From NCBI GenBank assembly GCA_964407825.1, contig CAYOXD010000048.1:1-21927 (forward strand): a stretch of 21,927 nucleotides of DNA, written 5' to 3'. The notes beneath the pieces are model-generated. The model had not been told where the DNA came from and searched no databases. It saw only the letters and a list, made by a program, of their open reading frames with translations. The DNA is from CAYOXD01 sp964407825 (lineage in GTDB: Bacteria > Desulfobacterota > Desulfobacteria > Desulfobacterales > JAFDDL01). Of the stretch, positions 1 to 8,533 are shown piece by piece (position 1 is the first letter of the stretch; every line of letters starts with the position of its first letter). The translations under genes were made by a program, and so were the position numbers.

Positions 1-2
1 AT

Positions 3-1886
3 GCGGTCTACTGCGGCCTGAAGGTCCTGAACGCCCGCATGGAGGCGGTGAACTTTTCCGTCGAGGAACTGGTTCCCCTCGTGCACCTGGCCCACGAGCG
101 GGGGGTGAAGGTCCACATCGCCCTCAACAGCCTGCTTAAACCCGATGAATTGCCAAGGGCATGGGAGCTGATGGACCAGTTGCAGCGGCAGGTGAAACCG
201 GACGCCCTCATCATCCAGGATCTGGCCTATGTCCGCCTGGCCAGCCAGACGGGCTTCAAGGGGCAGCTGCACCTTTCCACCCTGGCCAATGTCAGTTTCA
301 GCGCTGCCCTGCCCCTGATCCACCGACAATTCAACATCGACTGCGTGGTGCTGCCGCGGGAGTTGAATGTGGATGAATTGAGGGTGACGGCCGCCGTCTG
401 CCCCCAGGGGCTCGGGCTCGAGGTCTTTGTCCATGGGGCCCTTTGCTTCGCGGTTTCCGGCAGATGCTACTGGAGCAGCTACATGGGGGGAAAGAGCGGT
501 CTTCGGGGCCGGTGCGTCCAGCCCTGCCGCAGGCGTTACAGCCTTTCCGGGCGACCCGGCCGTTATTTTTCCTGTCAGGATCTGAGCCTGGATGTCCTGA
601 CCAAGGTTCTGCTCGAAATCCCCGAAGTCCGGGTCTGGAAAATCGAAGGCCGACGAAAGGGGCCCCACTACGTTCATTACACCGTGCTCGCCTACCGCAT
701 GCTGAGGGATGAGGGCCGGGATCCCCAGGCCCGGAAGGCGGCCGTCCAGCTGCTGGATCGTGCCCTGGGGCGGCCCGGCACCCACTATAATTTTCTCCCC
801 CAGCGCCCCCGGCAACCCGTTGATCCGTCCCGGCAGACCGGATCAGGCCTTCTCATCGGGAAATGCCAGGGCCCCCGCCACAAGCCCTACATCACCCCAC
901 GGGAGGATCTGCTGGCCGGGGACCTGCTGCGCATCGGATACGAGGACGATCCCTGGCATCAGCTGCACCGGATGCGGCAATCCGTTCCGAAACGGGGACG
1001 GTACTATCTCTCCCCCGTCAAGGGAAAGGCGCCTCAGTCAGAAACGCCGGTATTTCTGACGGATCGCCTGGAAAAGGATCTGGCCGACCGGATTGCCGCC
1101 CTGGAGGGACTTCTGGCACCACCACCGGCGCCGGAACCCGCCGGCGGCCGCCCCCCCGCTGCGACGTGGACGCGGCCACGGCGGCAGAGCCCCAGGGAGC
1201 AATATGTTTCACGCCGCCTCCCCCGGAAATCAGACGCGCGACGGCCGGGCCTATGGCTCTCGGCCGAGACGGCGGACAGGACCGCCAAGGCCCGGTGCAG
1301 GGATGTCTTCTGGTGGCTGCCCCCCGTGGTCTGGCCCGGAGACGAGGGGACCCTGGCGGCCCTGATCGCGAGAGTCAAGCGGGCCGGCGGCCGGCATTTT
1401 GTGTTGAATGCGCCCTGGCAGCTTGCCTTCTTCAGGCCCTCCGCCCCTCTTGATCTCTGGGCGGGGCCCTTTTGCCAGGTGGTCAATCCGCTGGCGATCG
1501 AAATGCTGCGGGAGGCCGGGTTTTCCGGTGTGATGGTAGCCCCCGAACTGGGCGCCAGGGAGCTTCTATCCCTTCCGGGTTGCAGCCCCCTTCCCCTGGG
1601 GATTGTGGTGGCGGGCCACTGGCCCCTTTGCATTTCCCGCGCCGTGACCGACACCGTGAAACCCGACACGGCCTACATCAGCCCCAGGGGTGAGGCCGCC
1701 TGGGCGGCACGCTATGGATCCGACTACTGGCTGTACCCAAACTGGAAAATCGACCTGACCCCTAAAATGGAGGAACTCCGACGGGCCGGCTACGCGCTCT
1801 TTGTCCATCTCCTGGAACCGGTTCCCAAGGGCATCTGCCTGAAGCAGCGACCGGGGCTATGGAATTGGGACGTGGGGCTCAAATGA
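3..1886 (+). CDS. Peptidase U32 family protein, 5' end cut by window
   Basis: The open frame enters from the left edge, and the 12 codons before the first ATG (position 39) read AVYCGLKVLNAR, the typical N-terminal U32 motif. The true start therefore lies upstream and the ATG at 39 is internal. Counting from that ATG, Cys136, Cys143, Cys159 and Cys163 fall in the conserved GGKSGLRGRC-type segment. Well-studied U32 relatives (UbiU/UbiV, TrhP, RlhA) are not classical proteases. They act in oxygen-independent ubiquinone or RNA hydroxylation, and UbiU/UbiV bind an Fe-S cluster through such cysteines. The C-terminal half (about residue 350 on) has a Pro/Arg-rich linker and then a second, less conserved region. 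The substrate cannot be named. The gene ends 9 bp before the stop of the convergent reverse-strand gene, with no clear terminator between them. Confidence 0.85.
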   Translation, partial: AVYCGLKVLNARMEAVNFSVEELVPLVHLAHERGVKVHIALNSLLKPDELPRAWELMDQLQRQVKPDALIIQDLAYVRLASQTGFKGQLHLSTLANVSFSAALPLIHRQFNIDCVVLPRELNVDELRVTAAVCPQGLGLEVFVHGALCFAVSGRCYWSSYMGGKSGLRGRCVQPCRRRYSLSGRPGRYFSCQDLSLDVLTKVLLEIPEVRVWKIEGRRKGPHYVHYTVLAYRMLRDEGRDPQARKAAVQLLDRALGRPGTHYNFLPQRPRQPVDPSRQTGSGLLIGKCQGPRHKPYITPREDLLAGDLLRIGYEDDPWHQLHRMRQSVPKRGRYYLSPVKGKAPQSETPVFLTDRLEKDLADRIAALEGLLAPPPAPEPAGGRPPAATWTRPRRQSPREQYVSRRLPRKSDARRPGLWLSAETADRTAKARCRDVFWWLPPVVWPGDEGTLAALIARVKRAGGRHFVLNAPWQLAFFRPSAPLDLWAGPFCQVVNPLAIEMLREAGFSGVMVAPELGARELLSLPGCSPLPLGIVVAGHWPLCISRAVTDTVKPDTAYISPRGEAAWAARYGSDYWLYPNWKIDLTPKMEELRRAGYALFVHLLEPVPKGICLKQRPGLWNWDVGLK

Positions 1887-1895
1887 CAAGGAGGA

Positions 1896-2303
1896 TCAAG
1901 GCTTCAATTTCTTTTTCAGCTGTTTTTCCAGATCCTCGAAAAGATTTTTTTTCTTTTCCGCCTGCTGCGCCTGAAAGGATTCCACCTTCTTGGATATCCC
2001 CTTTCTTGCGTCCTGGAACGCCGCCAGCTCTTTGGCCAGATCGTTCTGCTTCTTTCCCTTGGGGATTTCCTCTATTTTCAGGTGATCCTTGATGGAAATC
2101 CGGGTGCCGAAGGCGCCTTCGACGATTTCGATAATCCCCAGCTCCTCCAGCCTCCGGCACACCAGGTAGCCTTGCTCCGGATTCAGGGACAACAGGCTGC
2201 AGACCTGCTCGACAGAGGGCGGCGCTGCCTTCTGATGTTCAAGGACCCTGGCGGCGGAGACCACCAGATGGGCACTGTCATATAAGTTACCGAGTATTTT
2301 CAT
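1896..2303 (-). CDS. Small conserved hypothetical, winged-helix-like N-terminus and Lys-rich coiled-coil tail
   Basis: The 135-aa product has two parts. Residues 1 to about 78 look like a compact helical, winged-helix-type fold: a VEQVCSLL helix, a CRRLEELGIIEIVEG helix-turn and a short beta wing ending near RISIKDHL. From about residue 85 on it is a charged, Lys/Glu/Gln-rich probable coiled coil ending KKKLKP. The start ATG is supported by a close AGGGAAGGG purine stretch directly upstream on the reverse strand. It is divergent from enolase and shares its control region, so it might be a local regulator, but that is inference. No specific family is recognised. Its opposite frames carry long ORFs, but this strand is preferred because the fold is plausible and the ribosome site is good. 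Confidence 0.65.
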   Translation of the reverse strand: MKILGNLYDSAHLVVSAARVLEHQKAAPPSVEQVCSLLSLNPEQGYLVCRRLEELGIIEIVEGAFGTRISIKDHLKIEEIPKGKKQNDLAKELAAFQDARKGISKKVESFQAQQAEKKKNLFEDLEKQLKKKLKP

Positions 2304-2314
2304 CCCTTCCCTGC

Positions 2315-2354
2315 ATTTTCGAAAATCCGCCCCTGCCGTTGTCGGCAGGGGCGG
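2315..2354 (-). promoter_or_regulatory. GC-rich hairpin plus AT palindrome in the leader of the reverse-strand gene
   Basis: Bases 2327-2338 and 2343-2354 are perfect reverse complements: a 12-bp stem, mostly G/C, with a TTGT loop. Directly beside it, 2315-2326 is a perfect 12-bp palindrome (ATTTTCGAAAAT). Read on the reverse strand, the order is hairpin, then ATTTTC, then the AGGGAAGGG ribosome site and the ATG at 2303. This resembles a weak intrinsic terminator or attenuator, or an RNA-stability structure, in the 5' leader. The T run is only four bases, so full termination is doubtful. Confidence 0.5.
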
Positions 2355-2373
2355 TCATGAATTGCTGGCGATC

Positions 2374-2435
2374 CAAGGTGCACCTTGACAAGAATACCTG
2401 ATAGGAGTTAGTAACATCACAGTTGTTTGTCAAGG
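2374..2435 (+). promoter_or_regulatory. Candidate eno promoter with overlapping palindromic operator
   Basis: A perfect -35 hexamer, TTGACA, lies at 2385-2390. A 17-18 bp spacer leads to a poor -10 candidate (TTAGTA or TAGTAA at 2408-2414). A perfect 14-bp palindrome, CAAGGTGCACCTTG, covers 2374-2387 and overlaps the -35. A second dyad pairs CCTTGACAA (2383-2391) with TTGTCAAGG (2427-2435), with centres 44 bp apart, about four helical turns. The half-site CAAGG recurs three times. This looks like a repressor or activator site controlling eno, the divergent small gene, or both. The promoter call itself is moderate because of the weak -10. Confidence 0.4.
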
Positions 2436-2487
2436 GGTCACCAAGTATTTCAGCATTTATTTCCATAGGTTGAATAAGGGGGAAAAT

Positions 2488-3765
2488 ATGACGGAGATCG
2501 TTGATGTGGTTGCCAGGGAGGTTCTGGATTCCAGGGGGAATCCAACGGTGGAAGTGGATGTGGTGCTCGCCAGCGGCGCGGTGGGCCGGGCAGCGGTTCC
2601 CTCCGGGGCCTCCACCGGCACCCGGGAGGCTCTGGAACTCAGGGACGACCAACCGGATCGGTTCGGGGGAAAAGGGGTCACCAAGGCCTTGGGCAATGTT
2701 ACCCAGGTGATACTGCCGGCGATTCAGGGGATGGATGCCGCAGCCCAGGTGGCGCTGGATCGCGCCATGATCGATCTGGACGGGACCCCCAACAAGTCCA
2801 AATTGGGCGCCAACGCGATCCTCGGCGTCTCGATGGCCGCCGCCCGGGCCGCGGCGCTGGCCTATGGGCTCCCCCTGTATCGATACCTTGGCGGCATCAA
2901 TGCCCGATATCTGCCCGTGCCCATGATGAACATCCTCAACGGCGGCGCCCACGCCCCCAACAGTCTGGATATACAAGAATTCATGATCATCCCCTTTTCC
3001 GCTCCGAACGTCCGGACCGCCGTTCGAATGGGCGCCGAGACCTTTCACAGCCTGAAAAAAATCCTCAGTAACAGGGGATTGAGCACCGCCGTGGGGGACG
3101 AGGGAGGGTTTGCGCCGAACCTGGAATCCAATGAGGCCGCCATCAAGCTGATCCTGGAGGCCATCGAGGCGGCCGGATATAAGCCCGGAAAGGATATCGG
3201 CATCGCGCTGGATTCCGCGGCCAGCGAATTTTTCAAGGACGATGCCTATCATCTGACATCCGAGAACCGCGTGCTCTCCGCAACCGAGATGATTGACTAC
3301 TATGCCGATCTGGTGGATAAATATCCCATCTTCTCCATCGAGGACGGCCTGGCCGAAGCCGATTGGGATAACTGGGAAGTCATGACGGAGCGCCTGGGCG
3401 GCTCGGTACAGGTGGTGGGGGATGATATCTTTGTCACCAATCCGGAAATTTTCAAAAAGGGAATTGCCGATGGAATCGCCAACTCCATTCTGATCAAGCT
3501 GAACCAGATCGGGACGGTGACCGAAACCTTAGAGGCGCTGGAGATGGCCCGACAGGCCGGCTATACGACGGTCATCTCACACCGATCGGGTGAAACCGAA
3601 GACAGCTTCATCGCGGACCTGGCCGTCGGGGTCAACGGCGGACAGATAAAGACCGGATCCATGTCCAGGAGCGACCGGGTGGCCAAATACAACCAGCTGA
3701 TCCGAATCGAGGAAGACCTGGGGGGGGCCGCCCGGTTTTCAGACAATATCTTTGTTCCCGAATAA
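2488..3765 (+). CDS. eno: Enolase (phosphopyruvate hydratase)
   Basis: Catalyses 2-phosphoglycerate to phosphoenolpyruvate plus water in glycolysis/gluconeogenesis, in the cytoplasm, with Mg2+. The 425-aa product is close to the usual bacterial length and starts MTEIVDVVAREVLDSRGNPT, the family N-terminus. Visible motifs are SGASTG (mobile loop), DIQEFMI, GDEGGFAPNL, ALDSAASEF (metal Asp), SIEDGL (metal Glu), GDDIFVTN (metal Asp), KLNQIGTVTET (catalytic Lys) and SHRSGETEDSFIADLAV. I chose ATG 2488 because an AAGGGGGA Shine-Dalgarno sits just upstream. An in-frame TTG at 2470 would add six residues that are foreign to the family. The next gene follows after a gap of about 46 bp with no terminator visible, so co-transcription with the downstream exported protein and pyrG is likely. 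Confidence 0.98.
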   Translation: MTEIVDVVAREVLDSRGNPTVEVDVVLASGAVGRAAVPSGASTGTREALELRDDQPDRFGGKGVTKALGNVTQVILPAIQGMDAAAQVALDRAMIDLDGTPNKSKLGANAILGVSMAAARAAALAYGLPLYRYLGGINARYLPVPMMNILNGGAHAPNSLDIQEFMIIPFSAPNVRTAVRMGAETFHSLKKILSNRGLSTAVGDEGGFAPNLESNEAAIKLILEAIEAAGYKPGKDIGIALDSAASEFFKDDAYHLTSENRVLSATEMIDYYADLVDKYPIFSIEDGLAEADWDNWEVMTERLGGSVQVVGDDIFVTNPEIFKKGIADGIANSILIKLNQIGTVTETLEALEMARQAGYTTVISHRSGETEDSFIADLAVGVNGGQIKTGSMSRSDRVAKYNQLIRIEEDLGGAARFSDNIFVPE

Positions 3766-3811
3766 TGAGTAACCCCTTTTTCAGCAGCCTGCTTCACGAC
3801 GGCGGCACGGG

Positions 3812-4723
3812 TTGGATTTGAAACCAGGACGTTTGACATCCCTTATCGGGGCCCTCATCCTGCTCCACTGTGCTTCGGTTGATGCCTATGTGCTCCCCGG
3901 GCCTCAACTGATAGACCTGATGGTGCGGCACATGGGGATAGCCGATACCCTCGAGGTGGCGCAGCGGGTGGTATCCCCCCGCCCGCAGCCGCCCCCTTCC
4001 CCGCAGGAGGTGACGCCGCTGTCCCAGGGAAAGGCCCCTGATCTGCAGAACTCGGGGAAGACGCCGCAATGGCATGAGACCCTCAGCTACAGGGGACCCG
4101 GTGCGTTTCGTGTGGACAGCCGTTCCGGGGACCGGCATCGGATCACGATCATGTCCGATGGCGCCGTACTCGCTATCGTGAATGGGCGGCAGGTACCGCA
4201 GGCCGGGCAGGACCGTTGGAACCGATACCTGGAACTGCTATGCTACCCCTCGCGGGATGTGCTCCAGAAGCATCTGGCTCGAAGCGGCGTGGACGTGATG
4301 ACTTCGAGCATCGGACGGTACCAGGGAACCCCCTGCTGGATCCTGGGGGCACAGTACCCGGATCTCACGCTCCCACAGATCTGGATCGACAAGGAGACCT
4401 TCCTGCCCTTTAGGTGGCTGATTCCCCATATCCAGGCCGATGGGACCTTGAATATTTTTGAATTCAGATTTCTCAAATGGCAAAAGGCAGATAAGCTATG
4501 GTACCCCATGGACATTCAGATGCTGGAGCACGGCGCCCTGGTGAGGGAAATTTTCGTCGATCGCGTACAGGTAGACCCGGCCCTTGACAGCAAGCAGTTC
4601 GATATCGATTCCTTGAAGCGTCTTTACCCGGTCTCCGATACCCCGCCCACCCAAGTGGCAACACCAAAAGAATCGAATGATAGTCTAAAGGCCCAGGACG
4701 AGGACAAGGGGCGGTCTGACTAG
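3812..4723 (+). CDS. Exported hypothetical protein, possibly LolA/LolB-like
   Basis: The 303-aa frame starts with TTG; other in-frame TTG codons are at 3818 and 3833, there is no ATG, and the Shine-Dalgarno is weak, so the start is uncertain. Residues 1-25 form a signal peptide: a basic start, a hydrophobic stretch around SLIGALILL and a likely cleavage after VDA. The Cys inside this stretch is not in a proper lipobox. A Pro-rich segment (about 50-70) follows, then a beta-rich region with repeats such as GAFRVDSRSG, WIDKETFLPFRW and LWYPMDIQM. That pattern resembles LolA/LolB-fold proteins of the outer-membrane lipoprotein-sorting type, which bind lipid or lipid-linked ligands in the periplasm. 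The C-terminal 30 residues are polar and probably disordered. The family assignment is by pattern only. The gene lies between eno and pyrG with gaps under 50 bp, so it is probably in their operon. Confidence 0.7.
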   Translation: MDLKPGRLTSLIGALILLHCASVDAYVLPGPQLIDLMVRHMGIADTLEVAQRVVSPRPQPPPSPQEVTPLSQGKAPDLQNSGKTPQWHETLSYRGPGAFRVDSRSGDRHRITIMSDGAVLAIVNGRQVPQAGQDRWNRYLELLCYPSRDVLQKHLARSGVDVMTSSIGRYQGTPCWILGAQYPDLTLPQIWIDKETFLPFRWLIPHIQADGTLNIFEFRFLKWQKADKLWYPMDIQMLEHGALVREIFVDRVQVDPALDSKQFDIDSLKRLYPVSDTPPTQVATPKESNDSLKAQDEDKGRSD

Positions 4724-4772
4724 ACGCGGCGTGTATCGGCCCATAACCGTTTTTCCCCATTGAGGACCGCAA

Positions 4773-6422
<1,650 letters not shown>

Positions 6423-7080
6423 AAAAAGTCTAAGAAGGGTAAAGGGGGTTCGGTATTTTTTTTCACACCCTGGCCGGCCTTTTTCCCACTTCCCCCCGGC
6501 GGGGCACATAAGCGTCGGAAGCTGATAACTACACTGATTCTATTGATTATTACAGTTTTTCAGCCCGGATGAGGGGATGGCATCCATGACAAATTATGGC
6601 ACCAGTTTGCCAATATATGTAACTGAGTACCCTGATGCATGGGGGAAAAAATGCCATAATCCGGCCCACAGGCAGAGGCAATGATTTACCCACCCCTCCG
6701 TGAAGGTGGCGCACATATCCCGTTAGCAAATAGGTAATCATCAGGATTTAAAGACATATCACCCTTGAAAGAAACATTGCCGTTCCTGAAAAATACACTC
6801 CACGAGCCCTCCCCGCAGTAAATGGCATGATGTTTGCTATGATAGGACTGGTCAGCCTTCATGGCCCCATTTGATGTGACAGTTGGCATTCATTGGAATC
6901 GCTAGCACGTGTCCATCCCAAAATAGGCAAATTGGGTCGAGATCTAAGGCGCACGAAGGATTTAACCGCAGGCATATGGTTGATATTCCGAGGATTAAAT
7001 TTTTCGCGCAACGCAGATATCGGGCAAATTGGCCATTTATGGATGGACACGAACACGGACCAAATGATCGCGATGGTATC
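6423..7080. other. Long intergenic region without a convincing gene
   Basis: This stretch separates pyrG from the EPS regulator and is visibly lower in GC than the genes around it. It holds a poly-T run (about 6458-6465) soon after pyrG, with only a 5-bp AGGGT/ACCCT pairing around it, so it is a poor terminator. It also holds ATGG-CAT-CCAT (6577-6587), a 9-bp inverted repeat ATTATGGCA/TGCCATAAT (6593-6601 and 6652-6660), and the repeat pair described separately at 6908-7051. A reverse-strand frame at 6686-6889 (67 codons) is the best coding candidate but has no ribosome site and no recognisable family. Confidence 0.6.
6908..7051. repeat. Paired inverted and direct repeats upstream of the regulator
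   Basis: CGTGTCCATCC (6908-6918) is exactly repeated in inverse orientation as GGATGGACACG (7041-7051). Inside this pair, GGCAAATTGG occurs twice in direct orientation (6926-6935 and 7023-7032). The outer arms are thus inverted while the inner 10-mers are direct. The unit lies 30 bp before the chosen start of the regulator gene and could be a looped operator or an old inversion footprint. Confidence 0.45.
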
Positions 7081-8478
7081 ATGGCAGAAGTGAAAACGGC
7101 AACAATCGTGGTAATTGAACCGGACCCTGCGCGGCGCAGTGATCTGCGTCTGCTGATCACGAGTTGGGGGAGTGCGGCGGTTTGTTTTGAGAACATATCC
7201 ATCTGTCTCGACAACCTGGGATTGCTCATGCCCGACCTGGTAATTCTCGGACACCTGAGCTTTGAGAAGCTATCCCGGTTCTTATATGCGGCAAAGCGCA
7301 TCCACTTTTATCTTCCCATCCTGGTTTTAACCGATAAGAGAGAAATCCATCCGCTCATTTTGATGAACGGTTTCAGCAATGTCAAAGAGATCTCCCCCGC
7401 CTCAACGCCCAATGAATTGAGGGCCGTAATCGCCCGGATTCAAAACACCGCTGAGACGGGGCCGCATGATGGTGGGCCTGGGGATTGGCCCATGATCGTG
7501 GGAGCGACACCCGATGTTGCCAAAATCAAGAAAACGATCTTTGATCTGGCACGATCCAATGAAGCACTGCTGATCCAAGGGGAAAACGGCACGGGAAAGG
7601 ACCTGCTTGCAAGGGCGGTACATTTTTGGACACGGGGAGAGGGGGGGGTGTTTATTAAGGTCGATAGCGCCGCCATCTCCCGGAATGCACTTCAACAGGA
7701 TCTTTCCACGTGGCTCAATGGGTCATCCGGGGCCCCAGACCGGCTCGGTGGGCCCATGGAGGGGGGATCCCGTCGGAGCACCCTCTTTTTTGATGATATC
7801 CATCTGATGCCAATGGACCTTCAGGGCGGCCTTCTCAACCTGTTTGAGGATTGGGTGAACCGGCCGGACAAGCCCCTGATCCGAATCATTGCATCCACCA
7901 CCGAAGATCTGGAACAACTGACGGCATCGGGGGAATTTCGAAAGGATCTTTTCTATCGGTTGAACGTTTTCCACATCCATATTCCCCCGCTGCGGGAACG
8001 GAAACGGGATATTCCGCTTCTGGTCGATTTTTTTACGGATAAATATTGCCACGAAATCGGAAAGGGGCACTATGCAGTCCCAGAGAAAACGCGAATGCTC
8101 TACTCGGAATATGTCTGGCCGGGCAATGTCAGGGAGCTTGAAGCCATTGTGAAACGTTCGGTGATTGTGGGGGACGAATGCGGCTTTATCGAATCCCTTT
8201 GCAAGCGCTGGAACCAACGGTTGACGAAGGACGGTGCAGGGGGGTATGTTCAACGTCTTTTTGATACGGCTGAACTCAAGATCTACATGAACGATCTGAG
8301 CGATATTTCCTTAAAGCGTATTTGCAGGGAGTTCATCTCACGGACGGAAAAGGCCTTTATGAAAGAGGCCCTCGAACGCACGGACTGGAACCGGAGAAAG
8401 GCGGCCGAGCTGCTCAACATCAGTTACAAGTCCCTGCGCAACAAAATCAAGGTCTATAATCTAACAGTCGAGGGCTGA
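7081..8478 (+). CDS. NtrC-family regulator with degenerate receiver and no GAFTGA loop
   Basis: From ATG 7081 the product is 465 aa. Residues about 5-120 form a receiver-like domain (ATIVVIEPDPARR, then PDLVILG, then LPILVLT), but Gly57 stands where the phosphorylated Asp belongs and the conserved Lys is also missing. The AAA+ domain has Walker A GENGTGKD (about 167-174), a Walker B-like TLFFDDI (Asp238-Asp239 instead of Asp-Glu), FRKDLFYRLN arginine-finger region and WPGNVREL. The region between the Walker motifs lacks GAFTGA, which contacts sigma-54. A Fis-type HTH closes the protein (RRKAAELLNISYKSLRNKIK). Regulators of this type often control EPS/PEP-CTERM loci; here phosphorylation control and sigma-54 contact both look lost, so it may act as a repressor, a sigma-70 regulator or a partner of another activator. 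No good ribosome site fixes the start; TTG 6883 and ATG 7039 are alternatives. Confidence 0.85.
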   Translation: MAEVKTATIVVIEPDPARRSDLRLLITSWGSAAVCFENISICLDNLGLLMPDLVILGHLSFEKLSRFLYAAKRIHFYLPILVLTDKREIHPLILMNGFSNVKEISPASTPNELRAVIARIQNTAETGPHDGGPGDWPMIVGATPDVAKIKKTIFDLARSNEALLIQGENGTGKDLLARAVHFWTRGEGGVFIKVDSAAISRNALQQDLSTWLNGSSGAPDRLGGPMEGGSRRSTLFFDDIHLMPMDLQGGLLNLFEDWVNRPDKPLIRIIASTTEDLEQLTASGEFRKDLFYRLNVFHIHIPPLRERKRDIPLLVDFFTDKYCHEIGKGHYAVPEKTRMLYSEYVWPGNVRELEAIVKRSVIVGDECGFIESLCKRWNQRLTKDGAGGYVQRLFDTAELKIYMNDLSDISLKRICREFISRTEKAFMKEALERTDWNRRKAAELLNISYKSLRNKIKVYNLTVEG

Positions 8479-8533
8479 CGGTGCTCGACTCGTTTATAGG
8501 ATTTTCTAATGTCGTATGGGGGAGGGCGTCTAT

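Noticed and set aside
1034..1669. Reverse-strand frame of 211 codons inside the U32 gene
   Set aside because: Arg/Ser/Pro-rich shadow sequence with no recognisable motif; the + strand frame carries the U32 motifs.
1938..1960. Poly-T stretch as terminator for the U32 gene
   Set aside because: It lies inside the reverse-strand coding region in Lys codons, and the only stem is a weak A/T pairing.
2287..3252. Long reverse-strand frame of 321 codons
   Set aside because: It lies opposite eno and the intergenic palindromes and has Gly/His/Gln-rich shadow composition.
6597..6611. Sigma-54-like promoter TGGCAC...TTTGCC
   Set aside because: Only 9 bases separate the GG and GC elements instead of the required 10; sigma-54 promoters are strict on this spacing.
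6883..7080. N-terminal extension of the regulator from TTG 6883
   Set aside because: The extra 66 residues look non-protein-like, overlap the repeat structure and precede an already complete receiver-like domain.
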